A stretch of 64,000 nt of DNA from Calditrichales bacterium MX18-03 (GCA_021083345.1 JAJGRE010000005.1:216101-280100), one strand, 5' to 3'. Positions 44,688 through 54,073 are shown, counted from the first letter of the stretch. Translations and numbers: made by a program. The notes: generated by a model not told the origin, from the letters alone.

Positions 44688-45470
44688 TTATCCGACCTGA
44701 GACAAGAACAAAACATTCGAAAGATCCATCAGCCAATGGGCAACAATGAGCGGTGGGAGCCGACGAATACGCAGATAGATGAACTCCATGGCGAGGGTCA
44801 AGGGGACGAATGTCAGGAACATATAGAACCCAAACTGGAAACCGGCCAGCATCAGGAAGCTGTGCTGGATCGAAAAGAAGAAGGAGACTATCGCCATTGA
44901 TAACCAAGGGGACCCGTTCAATGCAATCAGTCGAGGCAAGGCATAGCCATTATAGGTCATTTCCTCTGTAGCAGACCAGAGTGGCCACCAGATTGTACGG
45001 CTATACAGTACTGCTAGCAGTGGTAGGGTACGGATGTAGGTGTTTTCGGGAAATACCGGATTGAGGCTGCCGTAAGTAATCAGCATGGCCAGCATACCAC
45101 CGCCCATTATAGTCAATGGGAAAATGGCAACAAAAATGCCCAGCCCTAGAGGAATCTCAGTTTTGAGCTTGTTTTTCACTAAACCGATCAGGTCGAAAAG
45201 GCGAATTCCTTCGCGCCTGGTCAGCCAGGTTAAAAGCCCCAAGCAGCCTAAATCGACCAATGTACCGTATACCGGCCACCAGCTGCGGACTGCGACAGCG
45301 GCATTTTGGACATTCATCTGCAGAAAAAGCAGAAATAGGATTCCCTGAACGAGTAAAATGAGAGCCGGCCGCGCAAAGAGCATCAGTATGGGTCCGTATT
45401 GCGGAATGCGCTCCCCGGCAAGGCGAGATTTTATGGCATCCAGGGAATTGACGGGGGATAGCATAGCCAT
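44688..45470 (-). CDS. CPBP family intramembrane protease
   Basis: Membrane protein of 260 residues with about seven membrane segments. The CPBP/Abi motifs are SATEEMTYNGYALPRL (EE with a distant R), FFSIQHSFL and IVAHWLMDL, which hold the presumed metal-binding Glu and His. Such proteins act in prenyl-protein processing or bacteriocin self-immunity. GGAG precedes ATG 45470. Confidence 0.85.
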   Translation of the reverse strand: MAMLSPVNSLDAIKSRLAGERIPQYGPILMLFARPALILLVQGILFLLFLQMNVQNAAVAVRSWWPVYGTLVDLGCLGLLTWLTRREGIRLFDLIGLVKNKLKTEIPLGLGIFVAIFPLTIMGGGMLAMLITYGSLNPVFPENTYIRTLPLLAVLYSRTIWWPLWSATEEMTYNGYALPRLIALNGSPWLSMAIVSFFFSIQHSFLMLAGFQFGFYMFLTFVPLTLAMEFIYLRIRRLPPLIVAHWLMDLSNVLFLSQVG

Positions 45471-45507
45471 TTATCGATCTCCTTATTGCATAAAATTCTC
45501 ATTTTTA

Positions 45508-45696
45508 CTATTTTATCCTATTAAAATGGATAAGTAAACCATTGATATTACGCTTAGTAGAAGAGGACAAAAGTGATAAATAACTGACTTCCTCAAAAGT
45601 GTATGAGCCATAAAAATCTTGCTTAGCATTACTACTGCAAGCAACTGAAAGTATTAATAGAATTAAGCCTGCTATAGTCACCACTGCCCGATGCAA
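45508..45696 (-). pseudogene. Truncated lipoprotein
   Basis: Sixty-two residues beginning with a lipoprotein signal (IAGLILLILSVACSS) and continuing FYGSYTFEEVSYLSLLSSST, then a short unrelated tail ending at 45508. The mature part looks like the start of a longer family of Firmicute lipoproteins, so a deletion after about 48 residues is likely. ATG 45696 overlaps the preceding gene's end. Confidence 0.5.
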
Positions 45697-46184
45697 ATGA
45701 TACGCTCACAAACGGCTACCAGCAATGTTGTCAGAATATTTGAAAGCAGAATAGCGGCAATAAGCTTTTTCTTGCTTGTAGTGTATTTTCTTAGCAATAA
45801 GTAGACGACAGGTAATTCTACGATGAGGGTTAACAATAAATAGCCCATTAAGACGATATAGTACGGACCCTTGTTAAATGCGGCCATGATTGAAAAGCCG
45901 CCGCTTGTGGGAATAAACCGGTATGCCCGCTCAAAATATGGGGCAAGAAAGGATAAAAGATTTGCGAAGCTCACAATTGTAAAAGCCTTTTTGAGGTTTG
46001 CAATTTTTCCGAACCTGGCTATTGCCAATGTTTCAATCAGCAGCGTGAAAATGACCGCAAAGGGCAGTACCACGAAGGGGCTGGCTGTAACCCAGTGCCA
46101 GGACGAATTTGCATAAAGAATAGCTGGGAAGAAGAATAGGAATACGATTGACATAATGGTCCCTGTTAAAATTCGATGTTTCAT
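45678..46184 (-). CDS. Membrane protein, unknown
   Basis: Protein of 168 residues with about five membrane segments and a positively charged start. GGAGG lies 8 bases before ATG 46184; the frame's earlier start has no ribosome site. No domain recognised. Confidence 0.65.
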   Translation of the reverse strand: MKHRILTGTIMSIVFLFFFPAILYANSSWHWVTASPFVVLPFAVIFTLLIETLAIARFGKIANLKKAFTIVSFANLLSFLAPYFERAYRFIPTSGGFSIMAAFNKGPYYIVLMGYLLLTLIVELPVVYLLLRKYTTSKKKLIAAILLSNILTTLLVAVCERIICIGQW

Positions 46185-46294
46185 AATTTTTTTCCTCCAC
46201 TCAATTAAATAAAATACAATGCCAAACGGCATAAGGTACACACACTAGAACGAGCGGGAAAGAAGGCAATGCAATAATTCCGTCAAACAAGTTG

Positions 46295-47071
46295 TCATGA
46301 ACCATTTTCTACATAAGCCTTACACGGAGGGTCATTATCCTTAACGTATTTTTCATGTTCGGAGCAGTAATTGATCTTATTGTCCCTGCATTCACAGAAC
46401 TCACAATTCATGCAGCCTTCAGCAGCAGCGTTAGGTAGTTCTCCAGAGCCGGTGCTCATTATAAAGATATAATTCTTCCAGCCATATTCGGTGAGTTTTG
46501 AGTCAAGGTATCCTTCCCTGACCAGTTTCATTCCAGCTCTTTCAGCTTCCTTAAGAATGGTTTCTTTAGAATACAAATAAACGGTTCTTCTCAGGCTTTT
46601 TCCATCTACTTCGAGCAAACTCCAGTCTTCTTTGATTCCCTCCCCGTCAACGACGATTAAAGCGGCTAATCCGCTATCTTTCAGTACTTTCCTTATACTA
46701 TCCATCACGCTTGAGATTTCTTCAGGCGCAATATGGATCAAAGAAGCGCAAGCAAATATACCGTCAAATTTGCCGAGGCTTTCTTCAAGAAAGCGAAAGT
46801 CCCTTACTTCAAACGTACAGTATGGATTTCTTTCTCTGGCGACTTCAATACACGCTTCACTAAAATCTACCCCAACAACACTTGCACCGGTATTAGCCAG
46901 TCTCATGCTTTCGTGCCCAGGACCACAGCCTAGATCAAGAACATGCGGCTTATCCGGAAGTAGAGATACAAAGTCCAGAATGGTTGGGTATAATATTTCT
47001 TCTCTATACCATTCATCTGCTGTTTTTTCTGCCGTCAAATCATAAAAGAGTTTTATATCATCTTCCATCAT
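46295..47071 (-). CDS. SAM-dependent methyltransferase with Cys-rich tail
   Basis: Protein of 258 residues. The first 200 form a class I methyltransferase (motif I VLDLGCGPGHESMRLA, VVGVDFSEACIEVA, FACASLIHI). The last 45 are Cys-rich (CMNCEFCECRDNKINYCSEH, then PPCKAYV), a probable metal-binding module not usual for the family. The acceptor is unknown. Confidence 0.85.
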   Translation of the reverse strand: MMEDDIKLFYDLTAEKTADEWYREEILYPTILDFVSLLPDKPHVLDLGCGPGHESMRLANTGASVVGVDFSEACIEVARERNPYCTFEVRDFRFLEESLGKFDGIFACASLIHIAPEEISSVMDSIRKVLKDSGLAALIVVDGEGIKEDWSLLEVDGKSLRRTVYLYSKETILKEAERAGMKLVREGYLDSKLTEYGWKNYIFIMSTGSGELPNAAAEGCMNCEFCECRDNKINYCSEHEKYVKDNDPPCKAYVENGS

Positions 47072-47090
47072 GAGCTTCCTTTCGACAGAC

Positions 47091-47567
47091 TTAGTACTTA
47101 TCTACCAGCTTGCCTCCGATTCGAAACAATGGCCGTAATGAAGATATCGTAACAACCGCAACAACAATAAATGATATGATCAGCTTGTACAACTGCAGGC
47201 CGGAGTTCAAATGGTCCAGGATAATTGTCATTCCTATCGGCAGATTCAGTAGTAAACCTGTCAATGTACCTGGTGCATATCTTCTGAGTATCACCGTAGC
47301 TGCAAGATGCGGAAAAACCGCATTAAAGCACATCATCGCCAAGAAGCCCAAGTAAAGGTACTTGAGGCTCTCCACCGATTGGCCAAAAACCAAAAATAGA
47401 AACGTCACGAAGTATCCCGCTGTTGTAACAACCATTAGCGCAAAGTGAAACTCGTTATTCGAAACTTGAGGATGATATTTCCCGGCATACTTCGACCATC
47501 TTGGCAGCCATAGCCCTTCTTCAATATTGTGTAAAGTAAAAGCCAGTAAAAACAACAATTCCATCAT
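47091..47567 (-). CDS. HXXEE domain membrane protein
   Basis: Protein of 158 residues with about five membrane segments and HNIEE near residue 13, the HXXEE family mark, plus further conserved-looking N, E and H (NNEFHFALM; FNAVFPHLAATV). Function unknown. GGAG precedes the ATG. Confidence 0.78.
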   Translation of the reverse strand: MMELLFLLAFTLHNIEEGLWLPRWSKYAGKYHPQVSNNEFHFALMVVTTAGYFVTFLFLVFGQSVESLKYLYLGFLAMMCFNAVFPHLAATVILRRYAPGTLTGLLLNLPIGMTIILDHLNSGLQLYKLIISFIVVAVVTISSLRPLFRIGGKLVDKY

Positions 47568-47581
47568 GATTGTCTCCTTGC

Positions 47582-48619
47582 CTAAACAACTCCGGATTCG
47601 ATAATGGAGAATGTCTTGTTATCACAATCGATCTCCGCCATTGCACCGTAAGGCAATACCATCATGGGTGCAGTATGCCCGAAGCTCATGTTGCAAAGAA
47701 TGGGCAGATGCGAAAGCTTCAGCTCATCTCTTACCACTTTCAGGACTACTTTCTTGTATTCTTCATAGTACTGGTTATCATAGGGCTTGCCCAAGATAAT
47801 GGCATTCACGCTGTTTAAGATTCCTTGAGATCCATAGTTCCGAAGCCAATACTCCACATATACGGGGCTTGGCTTATCCTCTGATGTTTCCAGGAATAAG
47901 ACGGCGTCCTTCCAATTGTCAAGCGAAGGCCATAACGCCGTACCTTTTATCATTTCAAGAACCTCAATGCACCCTCCGATCAAGTGCCCTTTTGCTACGC
48001 CTGTTCCTTGCAAAACCTCATAGCCGTCATTTTGCTGCAAGGTTCTCGTGATGGCCTTGTTCTTTTCCACCCATGGCAAACGCTCACTGGTCCAAACAGG
48101 GGAGGGGTCAATCGCTCCTATGACGGAGTCACTGAACAATGCCTTTTCAACCCAATGCTTCGTATAGTCATGCATCTCGACGTTTTCCGCAAATTCGGCC
48201 AATATGGAAGGACCATAGAAGCTGGATACGCCGCCTTTGTAACAGATAAAGTGTGTGACTGTAGTATCGGAGTAGCCGATAAAGACCTTGGGGTTGTTCC
48301 GTATAACATCAAAATCAATGTACGGCAGCATCCGAACGCTTTCACATCCCCCAATACAGGAGAATATGGCTTTTATGGATTCATCTCTGAAAGCATCCAT
48401 CAAATCTTCGGCTCTTTTTTCAGGGTGATCGTAAATGTAGTCGGTACCTTTCAACGTATTCGGCATTTCTACAACATTCAGTCCGAATTCCTCTTGAAGC
48501 CGCTTTTTGCCGACATTGTAGCGCCATAATATATCGCTGTCGCCGGCACCTCCCCAGGATAGGCTCACGGTCGCAACCTTATCACCGCGGTTTAGTTTAT
48601 TGGGTTTAATTATTTTCAT
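47582..48619 (-). CDS. LD-carboxypeptidase / MccF-like S66 peptidase
   Basis: Protein of 345 residues of the S66 family. The nucleophile Ser is in FIGYSDTTVTHF (about 117), with SCIGGCES before it and the Glu-His partners further on (HLIGGCIEVL, GHTAPM). Members cleave LD-peptide bonds in cell-wall recycling, or inactivate microcin C-type compounds (MccF). Stand-alone chromosomal members could do either. Confidence 0.87.
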   Translation of the reverse strand: MKIIKPNKLNRGDKVATVSLSWGGAGDSDILWRYNVGKKRLQEEFGLNVVEMPNTLKGTDYIYDHPEKRAEDLMDAFRDESIKAIFSCIGGCESVRMLPYIDFDVIRNNPKVFIGYSDTTVTHFICYKGGVSSFYGPSILAEFAENVEMHDYTKHWVEKALFSDSVIGAIDPSPVWTSERLPWVEKNKAITRTLQQNDGYEVLQGTGVAKGHLIGGCIEVLEMIKGTALWPSLDNWKDAVLFLETSEDKPSPVYVEYWLRNYGSQGILNSVNAIILGKPYDNQYYEEYKKVVLKVVRDELKLSHLPILCNMSFGHTAPMMVLPYGAMAEIDCDNKTFSIIESGVV

Positions 48620-48659
48620 GAATTTGTTACCCCCACTTTCTTATTAGCTGCCAATGCAT

Positions 48660-49091
48660 TTATATGTTCTTTATGTTTATGCTCTTGTTCCGATAAACCA
48701 AATCGATGCGTTCCTCAAATCCGATAGCATCCCAAAACGCATTCCCGATATCATTGTCTTTGAAAACAACAAGTGCGGCTTTGTTAATGCCTTCTTTCTC
48801 TAATGCTTCAATAACGCTATCAACTAGCCGTTTACCAATTCCATTTCCACGGTGCCTAATGTCTACTGCAGCATGGTATATATAGCCTCGCCTTCCGTCA
48901 TGCCCGCATAAGATTACGCCGATGATTGTGTCATCACTTACCGCAACGAAATTGGTAGTCGGATTCCGATCCAGGAATTTGCTGATCCCTTCTTTGGAAT
49001 CATCTAAACTGCGTATCCCCATTCCTGCTGTTTTTGACCATAGCGCATATACTTTCTCATAGTCAGAAATCGCCATTTGTCTAATTGTCAT
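48660..49091 (-). CDS. GNAT acetyltransferase
   Basis: Acetyltransferase of 143 residues: AAVDIRHRGNGIGKRLVDSV carries the acetyl-CoA loop RGNGIG, followed by VVFKDNDIGNAFWDAIGF. GGGGGAAGG precedes ATG 49091. Substrate unknown. Confidence 0.87.
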   Translation of the reverse strand: MTIRQMAISDYEKVYALWSKTAGMGIRSLDDSKEGISKFLDRNPTTNFVAVSDDTIIGVILCGHDGRRGYIYHAAVDIRHRGNGIGKRLVDSVIEALEKEGINKAALVVFKDNDIGNAFWDAIGFEERIDLVYRNKSINIKNI

Positions 49092-49161
49092 ATACCTTCC
49101 CCCTGTATCTTCAAAGATCTTCTTGCTTTGTTTCTAATCAATACTTTTTCATCAGTTTCAC

Positions 49162-49435
49162 TCACTCTTTAAGCCAAGCAGCTATCTTTTCATCATGGAA
49201 AGCAGAAAAAGCCTGTACCACTTTCCATCTGATCATCTCGTCATCCTTGTAAGTATCAAAACAATTCAGCAATTTCTCGATTATAAAGCGCTCGTTCGAA
49301 ATATGACAATAAGAACACATATAACCTATCGCATCTATAACCTCCCGAATAGCACAAACATCCCCATCATTGAGGACCTCCAGCATTACCGGCAGGACTT
49401 CAACATTCATTTTACCAAGTGTACTGGCAATGATA
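49162..49435 (-). pseudogene. HEAT-repeat protein, 3' remnant
   Basis: The frame gives two HEAT-like helices pairs (VLPVMLEVLNDGDVCAIREV then IDAIGYMCSY, IIEKLLNCF, WKVVQAFSAF). Reading upstream of the first ATG (49410) gives DIIASTLGK in frame, then a stop at the junction with a different gene fragment, and no ribosome site. It is the tail end of a larger protein. Confidence 0.6.
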
Positions 49436-49475
49436 TCTCATTGATCCCTCGCAATAAAGCAATATATTTTGCCAT
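49407..49475 (-). pseudogene. DUF1697 family, 5' remnant
   Basis: ATG 49475 follows AAAGGTGG at the right distance and encodes MAKYIALLRGIN, the characteristic start of DUF1697 proteins. It then runs into unrelated sequence and stops at 49407. A deletion joined it to the HEAT-repeat remnant. Confidence 0.6.
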
Positions 49476-49479
49476 CTGT

Positions 49480-49593
49480 TAACCACCTTTCTCTAGCTTT
49501 TCCTTTCTTCTGCATTTCTCTTTTCAGTAAAGTTGTTGTTCCAGAGCCCGAAGCGCCTATAATGTGTATTCGCTTAATTATTAAATACCTCAT
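49480..49593 (-). pseudogene. P-loop kinase-like 5' remnant
   Basis: On the minus strand KRIHIIGASGSGTTTL is readable, the Walker A start of small nucleotide-binding kinases, preceded by GAGG and an ATT where ATG would be expected. Similarity ends after about 16 codons, then the frame passes into the DUF1697 remnant's leader. Confidence 0.55.
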
Positions 49594-49598
49594 ATAAG

Positions 49599-50319
49599 TT
49601 AGACTTGATATTCATTCAGCCTCTTACAGAGTTTGATGAGAAGTGGAATCAGTGCAAAAATTGCAAATTGGAATACAGCCATACGGATCGTCATACCTTT
49701 ATCTAATACACCATTGATATTGACATGAAATAAATTAAGTATTGAATTAAGCAAAAAATGTGATATCCAAGAGGTCCATATGGAACGGGTATAATAATAC
49801 ATAACACCAAAAACGATACCCATAAATACCATAGGAATGAAGTTCAGTACCTATGCCATTACAAAACCATTTGTCCCACTCACCATGCCACTTATATACC
49901 ATTTGAAAGCCCACGGTATATGCCATATCCCGAACAACAAACCCTGCAAAATTATTGTCGTTCTAACAGAATATTTTCGATTCAGCTTTGGAATCAGAAG
50001 CAAAAACCATAAATTCAAAAGCATATCCTACGATCAATAGACCGACTGTAATAACAGCGCCTATAGTAAAAATAGACCGCTTATTATCAAAATTAAAGCC
50101 TATATCACTCATTTCCTCCCCAATCATTTTCACAAAGACAATGACAATAATGAAGCCTATTGTTTTGGATAATATAATCTCACCTAATAAATCATCCAAT
50201 CTAAAAACAAAAATATCCAACAGTCTAAAAACCATAGCAAGACAGATTAATCCTATGCCGACTATCAGGGGTTTTGATAATGATAGTTCTCTTAGTTCTT
50301 TTCTCATAAAATCCCCCAT
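49599..50319 (-). pseudogene. CPBP intramembrane protease, broken
   Basis: Two frames together spell a CPBP protein. 50319 to about 49963 gives the N-terminal membrane half (SKPLIVGIGLICLAMVFRLL onward). After a frame change, ILQGLLFGIWHIPWAFKWYI, an in-frame TAG, then VFMGIVFGVMYYYTRSIWTS and SHFLLNSILNL give the C-terminal half. The segment that should hold the catalytic EExxxR is missing. A frameshift, a stop and a deletion make it a clear pseudogene. Confidence 0.8.
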
Positions 50320-50414
50320 TCACACTCGCCACAGTAAGCTCAGCACATATCAATCATTTGCTTGTCCATAATACAACCTCATAATCTGAAGTATATTGCC
50401 CCACAAACCATTTC

Positions 50415-50921
50415 CTAATATCGCTTTATATCCTTTCCGGCACCCGGAACCTGACATGTGTCGATTTCTATGAGTTTATAGGTATGCCAACTGTTGGAAA
50501 AATGGCCAATTGCAAGCAGAACCACTGCAATTCCCAAATAGAATGATTTACCCCATATTGCTGCGAACCCAAAAGCGAGAACTGGAAAAACCGCCATAGG
50601 TATTGGCAAAAACCCAAGTGGCTTAAAACATAACGAGAAGTCCTGTCCTTTTACAACATATGTAATCCATAGGTAATAGTATAGTATTACGCATAGTGCC
50701 ATGAGAGCAAACCAAGTATTAATTCTTAAATTTTGATAGTGATCCTTTGAAAATACCAAAATTACAATGCATCCTACCTGACCTATTCGTTCAAGCACAG
50801 TAAATATGACTCCAGCATCTTTTGATCCATCTGGAACGTTTTTAGGTGGGAATATGATAAATAATAGATTTGGAAGAAATATTACAGCAGATATAAATAA
50901 TCCGATGATTGAAAAACCCAT
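50415..50921 (-). CDS. Membrane protein, unknown
   Basis: Protein of 168 residues with about five membrane segments; FPPKNVPDGSKDAGVIFTVL is the first loop. Not recognised as a named family. AAGGAG precedes ATG 50921. Confidence 0.65.
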   Translation of the reverse strand: MGFSIIGLFISAVIFLPNLLFIIFPPKNVPDGSKDAGVIFTVLERIGQVGCIVILVFSKDHYQNLRINTWFALMALCVILYYYLWITYVVKGQDFSLCFKPLGFLPIPMAVFPVLAFGFAAIWGKSFYLGIAVVLLAIGHFSNSWHTYKLIEIDTCQVPGAGKDIKRY

Positions 50922-50974
50922 AATTACTCTCCTTAATCATATTAAAACGCCACTTTAGTCGAAGATTGTACATT

Positions 50975-51520
50975 TTACTTATTGATCAAGCTATACTCCA
51001 ATTGGCAGTCACATGGCTCTTCAGCAACTAACATACTATTATACTCTTTCGCTTCCACACAGCCCATCGCTTGATAAAATGATTGTGTTTCCTGTGATGA
51101 ATGTGCAGACATATACAGCTTTTGAGCTCCAAGTTCTTTTGCTTTTTTACATGAAAGGGAAAATAGTTTTTTACCTATTCCCATGCCACGGTTCTCGTAA
51201 GAAATATGAACGTTTGAAAGTTGTAGGTATTGCTTATGTGAGCCAAAAAACTGATTTTCAACAGAGGCAAATCCAACAAATGTATTTCTATAAAAAGCAC
51301 CAAATACTGCTCCACCAGTTTTTATAGTGTTTTGCAGACATTTTATCAAATGTATATAATCTTCTAAACCCCACTGTTCTGTGAATGCAATGTCTCTTAA
51401 TGACCATTCCTCATTTTCTTTACGCCAACATCTCCTTACATCTTGATAGCGATTAAAGTGTGCAAATAGTGATATGTCTATTTCATCTTCCGATAGTTCT
51501 CTATAGCTAATTACTTCCAT
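50975..51520 (-). CDS. GNAT acetyltransferase
   Basis: Acetyltransferase of 181 residues: LSNVHISYENRGMGIGKKLF carries the acetyl-CoA loop NRGMGIG, and AHSSQETQSFYQAMGC is the usual C-terminal strand-helix. ATG 51520 has GGAGG upstream; an earlier start exists at 51541. Substrate unknown. Confidence 0.85.
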   Translation of the reverse strand: MEVISYRELSEDEIDISLFAHFNRYQDVRRCWRKENEEWSLRDIAFTEQWGLEDYIHLIKCLQNTIKTGGAVFGAFYRNTFVGFASVENQFFGSHKQYLQLSNVHISYENRGMGIGKKLFSLSCKKAKELGAQKLYMSAHSSQETQSFYQAMGCVEAKEYNSMLVAEEPCDCQLEYSLINK

Positions 51521-51572
51521 TGTGGAAACCTCCGATTGCATAAATAATAATTGCTAAATAATACTCTACCTA

Positions 51573-51603
51573 TAGCCAGTTTTCCGCCAGCGTGATTGTT
51601 GTG
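51573..51603 (-). repeat. attC-like remnant after a GNAT gene
   Basis: Minus-strand GCACAAC followed by AATCACGCTGG resembles the first boxes of the attC-like sites at 60-63 kb (GCATAAC, then AATGCCCTCACGCTG), and it lies 3 bp after the stop of the GNAT gene, the position expected for a cassette. No matching second half was found, so it is a degenerate half-site at best. Confidence 0.35.
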
Positions 51604-51606
51604 CTT

Positions 51607-52254
51607 CTATCTTGGTTTTCTCATATTGACTAATTGGATAAATCGTTCCTGTGACGGTAAGCCGCTTTGTTTATCCTTATTAGGAAAGGTACTGTCAAAT
51701 GCTTCTGCGGCTTTTTCATCTATTTCATACACGGAGCCCTCGAAAAAACACCCTGCGCAGTCCGATAGAGCCCCTGGGTATAGCTCAAGCGCTTGAAGCG
51801 GAGCAGCATACATATTGTCAGAAGTTCTGATGTCATAGTTTTCAGCTTCAACAAAGCCAAATTTGCTGTAATATCCCGGGTCACCGTATATTAAAATAGC
51901 TTTGTATCCGAGTTCTTTGGCAATTTCTTTTGTGTGCCCAATAAGCATACCGCCAATACCTTTGCCCTGGTATTCCGGAAGAACAGATAGCGGTCCAAAA
52001 GTGACAACATCATAGTGTTCACCATTATCACCTATTATTCTTGATTTTGCGTACACGATGTTAGCGACAACTTTCCCCTCAATCTCTGCAACAAAATCCA
52101 ATTCATTTACAAATGCATCACAATTTCTCATGATATGTAATAAATAATGTTCATTACATCCGGGAACATGATGATTCCAGAACGCTTCCCTCGTAAGTTC
52201 TTCAACGCTGCGATAATCTGAATCTTTTTCGTTACGTAATTTGACGTTTTCCAT
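51607..52254 (-). CDS. GNAT acetyltransferase (COG3153 type)
   Basis: Acetyltransferase of 215 residues: FGPLSVLPEYQGKGIGGMLI holds the acetyl-CoA loop QGKGIG, and ILIYGDPGYYSKFGF is the marker of the YhbS/COG3153 group. GGGAGG lies 12 bases before ATG. Substrate unknown. Confidence 0.87.
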   Translation of the reverse strand: MENVKLRNEKDSDYRSVEELTREAFWNHHVPGCNEHYLLHIMRNCDAFVNELDFVAEIEGKVVANIVYAKSRIIGDNGEHYDVVTFGPLSVLPEYQGKGIGGMLIGHTKEIAKELGYKAILIYGDPGYYSKFGFVEAENYDIRTSDNMYAAPLQALELYPGALSDCAGCFFEGSVYEIDEKAAEAFDSTFPNKDKQSGLPSQERFIQLVNMRKPR

Positions 52255-52302
52255 TTAAACAATGCACCTCCCAAATAAGAATAGCTTTTATTTAACCACA
52301 TA

Positions 52303-52659
52303 TCAGTCATGTTGAATTAGCGCTATCCTGACTCCATTTGGATCTTCTAGAAAGGCTAGGCTCCCAACCATTGTCGGTACTGGTCCCATGGTGATTTTAG
52401 CACCTTTGGATATGAGTTCTTTCACCGTGGCGTTTAAGTCTTCAACATCCATTCCCACAGAATAAATGCCAATGTCATGTATTGTATCTTTTATGAGCTC
52501 TATCATAGCATCCCCTTTCCCTTTCATCAATGTGATAAGAATACCAGGCTGGGGATTGTAATGGCTATCTACTTCAAATCCCATAACTTCGGTGTAGAAT
52601 TTAATTGACTCATCCATATCCTTAACGATGATAGTAGCGTACTTTACTTTAATGTCCAT
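52303..52659 (-). CDS. VOC family (glyoxalase/bleomycin resistance-like) protein
   Basis: Protein of 118 residues with two beta-alpha-beta-beta-beta modules: [20 protein letters not shown] and [20 protein letters not shown], ending [17 protein letters not shown]. Possible metal ligands are His/Glu at the usual places. The VOC fold serves lyases, dioxygenases and drug-binding proteins; the activity cannot be read. AGGAG precedes the ATG. Confidence 0.85.
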   Translation of the reverse strand: MDIKVKYATIIVKDMDESIKFYTEVMGFEVDSHYNPQPGILITLMKGKGDAMIELIKDTIHDIGIYSVGMDVEDLNATVKELISKGAKITMGPVPTMVGSLAFLEDPNGVRIALIQHD

Positions 52660-52670
52660 GTTTTATCTCC

Positions 52671-52949
52671 TTTACTGAATGAATAAAGCATATGCGTTTT
52701 GATTGAACATCCATGAATCTAATACGATTCTTTGCAACCGTAGTAATCTTGCATATTCTTCAACCTGCTGCATCAACATACGCCCAGCTCCGAAACTTCT
52801 ATGTGTTGTGAAAAGAAAAGTCCCATCTCTGAAGGATCAATTGGATATTTGAATATGTATGGGTGGGCATCTGCATGAATTTTATGAACAGTATTATTAA
52901 GTGAGATAACTGAGGGTAGATCATTACTAGCAGCTTTACGAATTTCCAT
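52671..52949 (-). pseudogene. GNAT acetyltransferase with internal deletion
   Basis: ATG 52949 begins MEIRKAASNDLPSVISLNNT, a GNAT start, and runs about 58 codons to a stop. In another frame the DNA continues FGAGRMLMQQVEEYARLLRL then IVLDSWMFNQNAYALF, the acetyl-CoA motif and C-terminal part. The middle of the domain and the end are missing, so the gene is dead. Confidence 0.8.
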
Positions 52950-52965
52950 TGTATATACCTCCCAA

Positions 52966-53379
52966 TCATATCTCTGGATTAGTATCTTTTCCTAATACCA
53001 GACGAAGAACAAATAAAATATTGATTAGACATGCCAATGTCATTACAACTTTTTCAAATATCGTTACACCAAGCAAGTTTCCGAGAATGTTAAGACATAA
53101 CGAAGCAAAGTATACCCATAAAAACACTTGGATAGCTCTTTTAAATCGATTGGACCTGATAATTTCACTGGCTACCAGTACTATCATAGTTTCAATGAGT
53201 AGTATAATAATACTTATAATTGCAGTTATACAAGCGGCTTCGTAGTTTGCGGCTCTTCCTCCACCAATAATATTAAATGGCATGATTTTCAGTATAACGA
53301 AAAGTTCTATAACAATGATGAAAGAATTGGTTAAAGCAATACCTATACCTGCGGTCCTTTTGTTAATTTTACTAATCAT
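52966..53379 (-). CDS. Membrane protein, unknown
   Basis: Protein of 137 residues with four membrane segments (GIGIALTNSFIIVIELFVIL, ITAIISIIILLIETMIVLV, VFLWVYFASLCLNIL, LACLINILFVLRLVL). No family recognised. AAGGAGTGAG precedes ATG 53379. Confidence 0.65.
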   Translation of the reverse strand: MISKINKRTAGIGIALTNSFIIVIELFVILKIMPFNIIGGGRAANYEAACITAIISIIILLIETMIVLVASEIIRSNRFKRAIQVFLWVYFASLCLNILGNLLGVTIFEKVVMTLACLINILFVLRLVLGKDTNPEI

Positions 53380-53426
53380 TTTCTCACTCCTTCGAATTCT
53401 TTTTTTTAAAGCTTTTCCCTTTAGAA

Positions 53427-53550
53427 ATAAGCATCACGATGCCATTGAACCGGACTCCAGAGCCTTACCCCCTGGCGGAGCTTCGCTCCCGGTGAAGGGG
53501 TGTAGTTGAATGGCTGAGAGAATTTACGACATTATTCGAATCCTCAACCG
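53427..53550 (-). repeat. attC-like site, degenerate (after a GNAT gene)
   Basis: Shares GAACCGGAC, GGCGGAGCTTCGCTCCCGGT and GAAGGGGTGT with the sites at 61761 and 62723, in the same order and orientation, but the outer boxes have decayed (ATTATTCG in place of GTTATGCG). It lies 20 bp after the stop of the GNAT gene. Confidence 0.55.
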
Positions 53551-53569
53551 ACTGTCAAAAAGATTTGAA

Positions 53570-54073
53570 CTATAATTTAAGGACCATTAAGTCTTCATCA
53601 AAATATTGGCCATTATGTTTTAAAGCATTACGTTCCATACCATAGACCCTGAACCCTATTGATTGATAAAGCTTTTTAGCTAATTCGTTATTTGATACGA
53701 CGGTTAAGTTTATTTGCTCTAAACCTTCACATTTTCTTGCTTTTCTGATTAATTCAAGCATTAGTAACTTGCCTACTCCCTTTCCTCTCATTTCGGGTGT
53801 TACATACATCCCAAATACGTTTCCTTTGTGGGATGTTTTAACAGCATTTTCTCGTACAAAAGTGACAATTCCAATTAATGAATTGTTTTCCTTAAATGCT
53901 CCTAAAACAAACTTGTCCTTATTTGGTTCTATTCTTTCTATAACAATATCCAATGAAAATTTTGATTCACGATCGTATGTAGAACCGAACGCTTCTGGAT
54001 TTGTTGTTAACCCATTCAAACGTAATTCTTGATAGGATTCAGCATCTGATTTATGTAGTACTCGTATTTTCAT
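53570..54073 (-). CDS. GNAT acetyltransferase
   Basis: Acetyltransferase of 167 residues: MYVTPEMRGKGVGKLLMLEL carries the acetyl-CoA loop RGKGVG, and NLTVVSNNELAKKLYQSIGF the C-terminal motif. GGAGG lies 6 bases before ATG 54073. It is the leftmost cassette with a recognisable attC-like site after it. Confidence 0.88.
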   Translation of the reverse strand: MKIRVLHKSDAESYQELRLNGLTTNPEAFGSTYDRESKFSLDIVIERIEPNKDKFVLGAFKENNSLIGIVTFVRENAVKTSHKGNVFGMYVTPEMRGKGVGKLLMLELIRKARKCEGLEQINLTVVSNNELAKKLYQSIGFRVYGMERNALKHNGQYFDEDLMVLKL

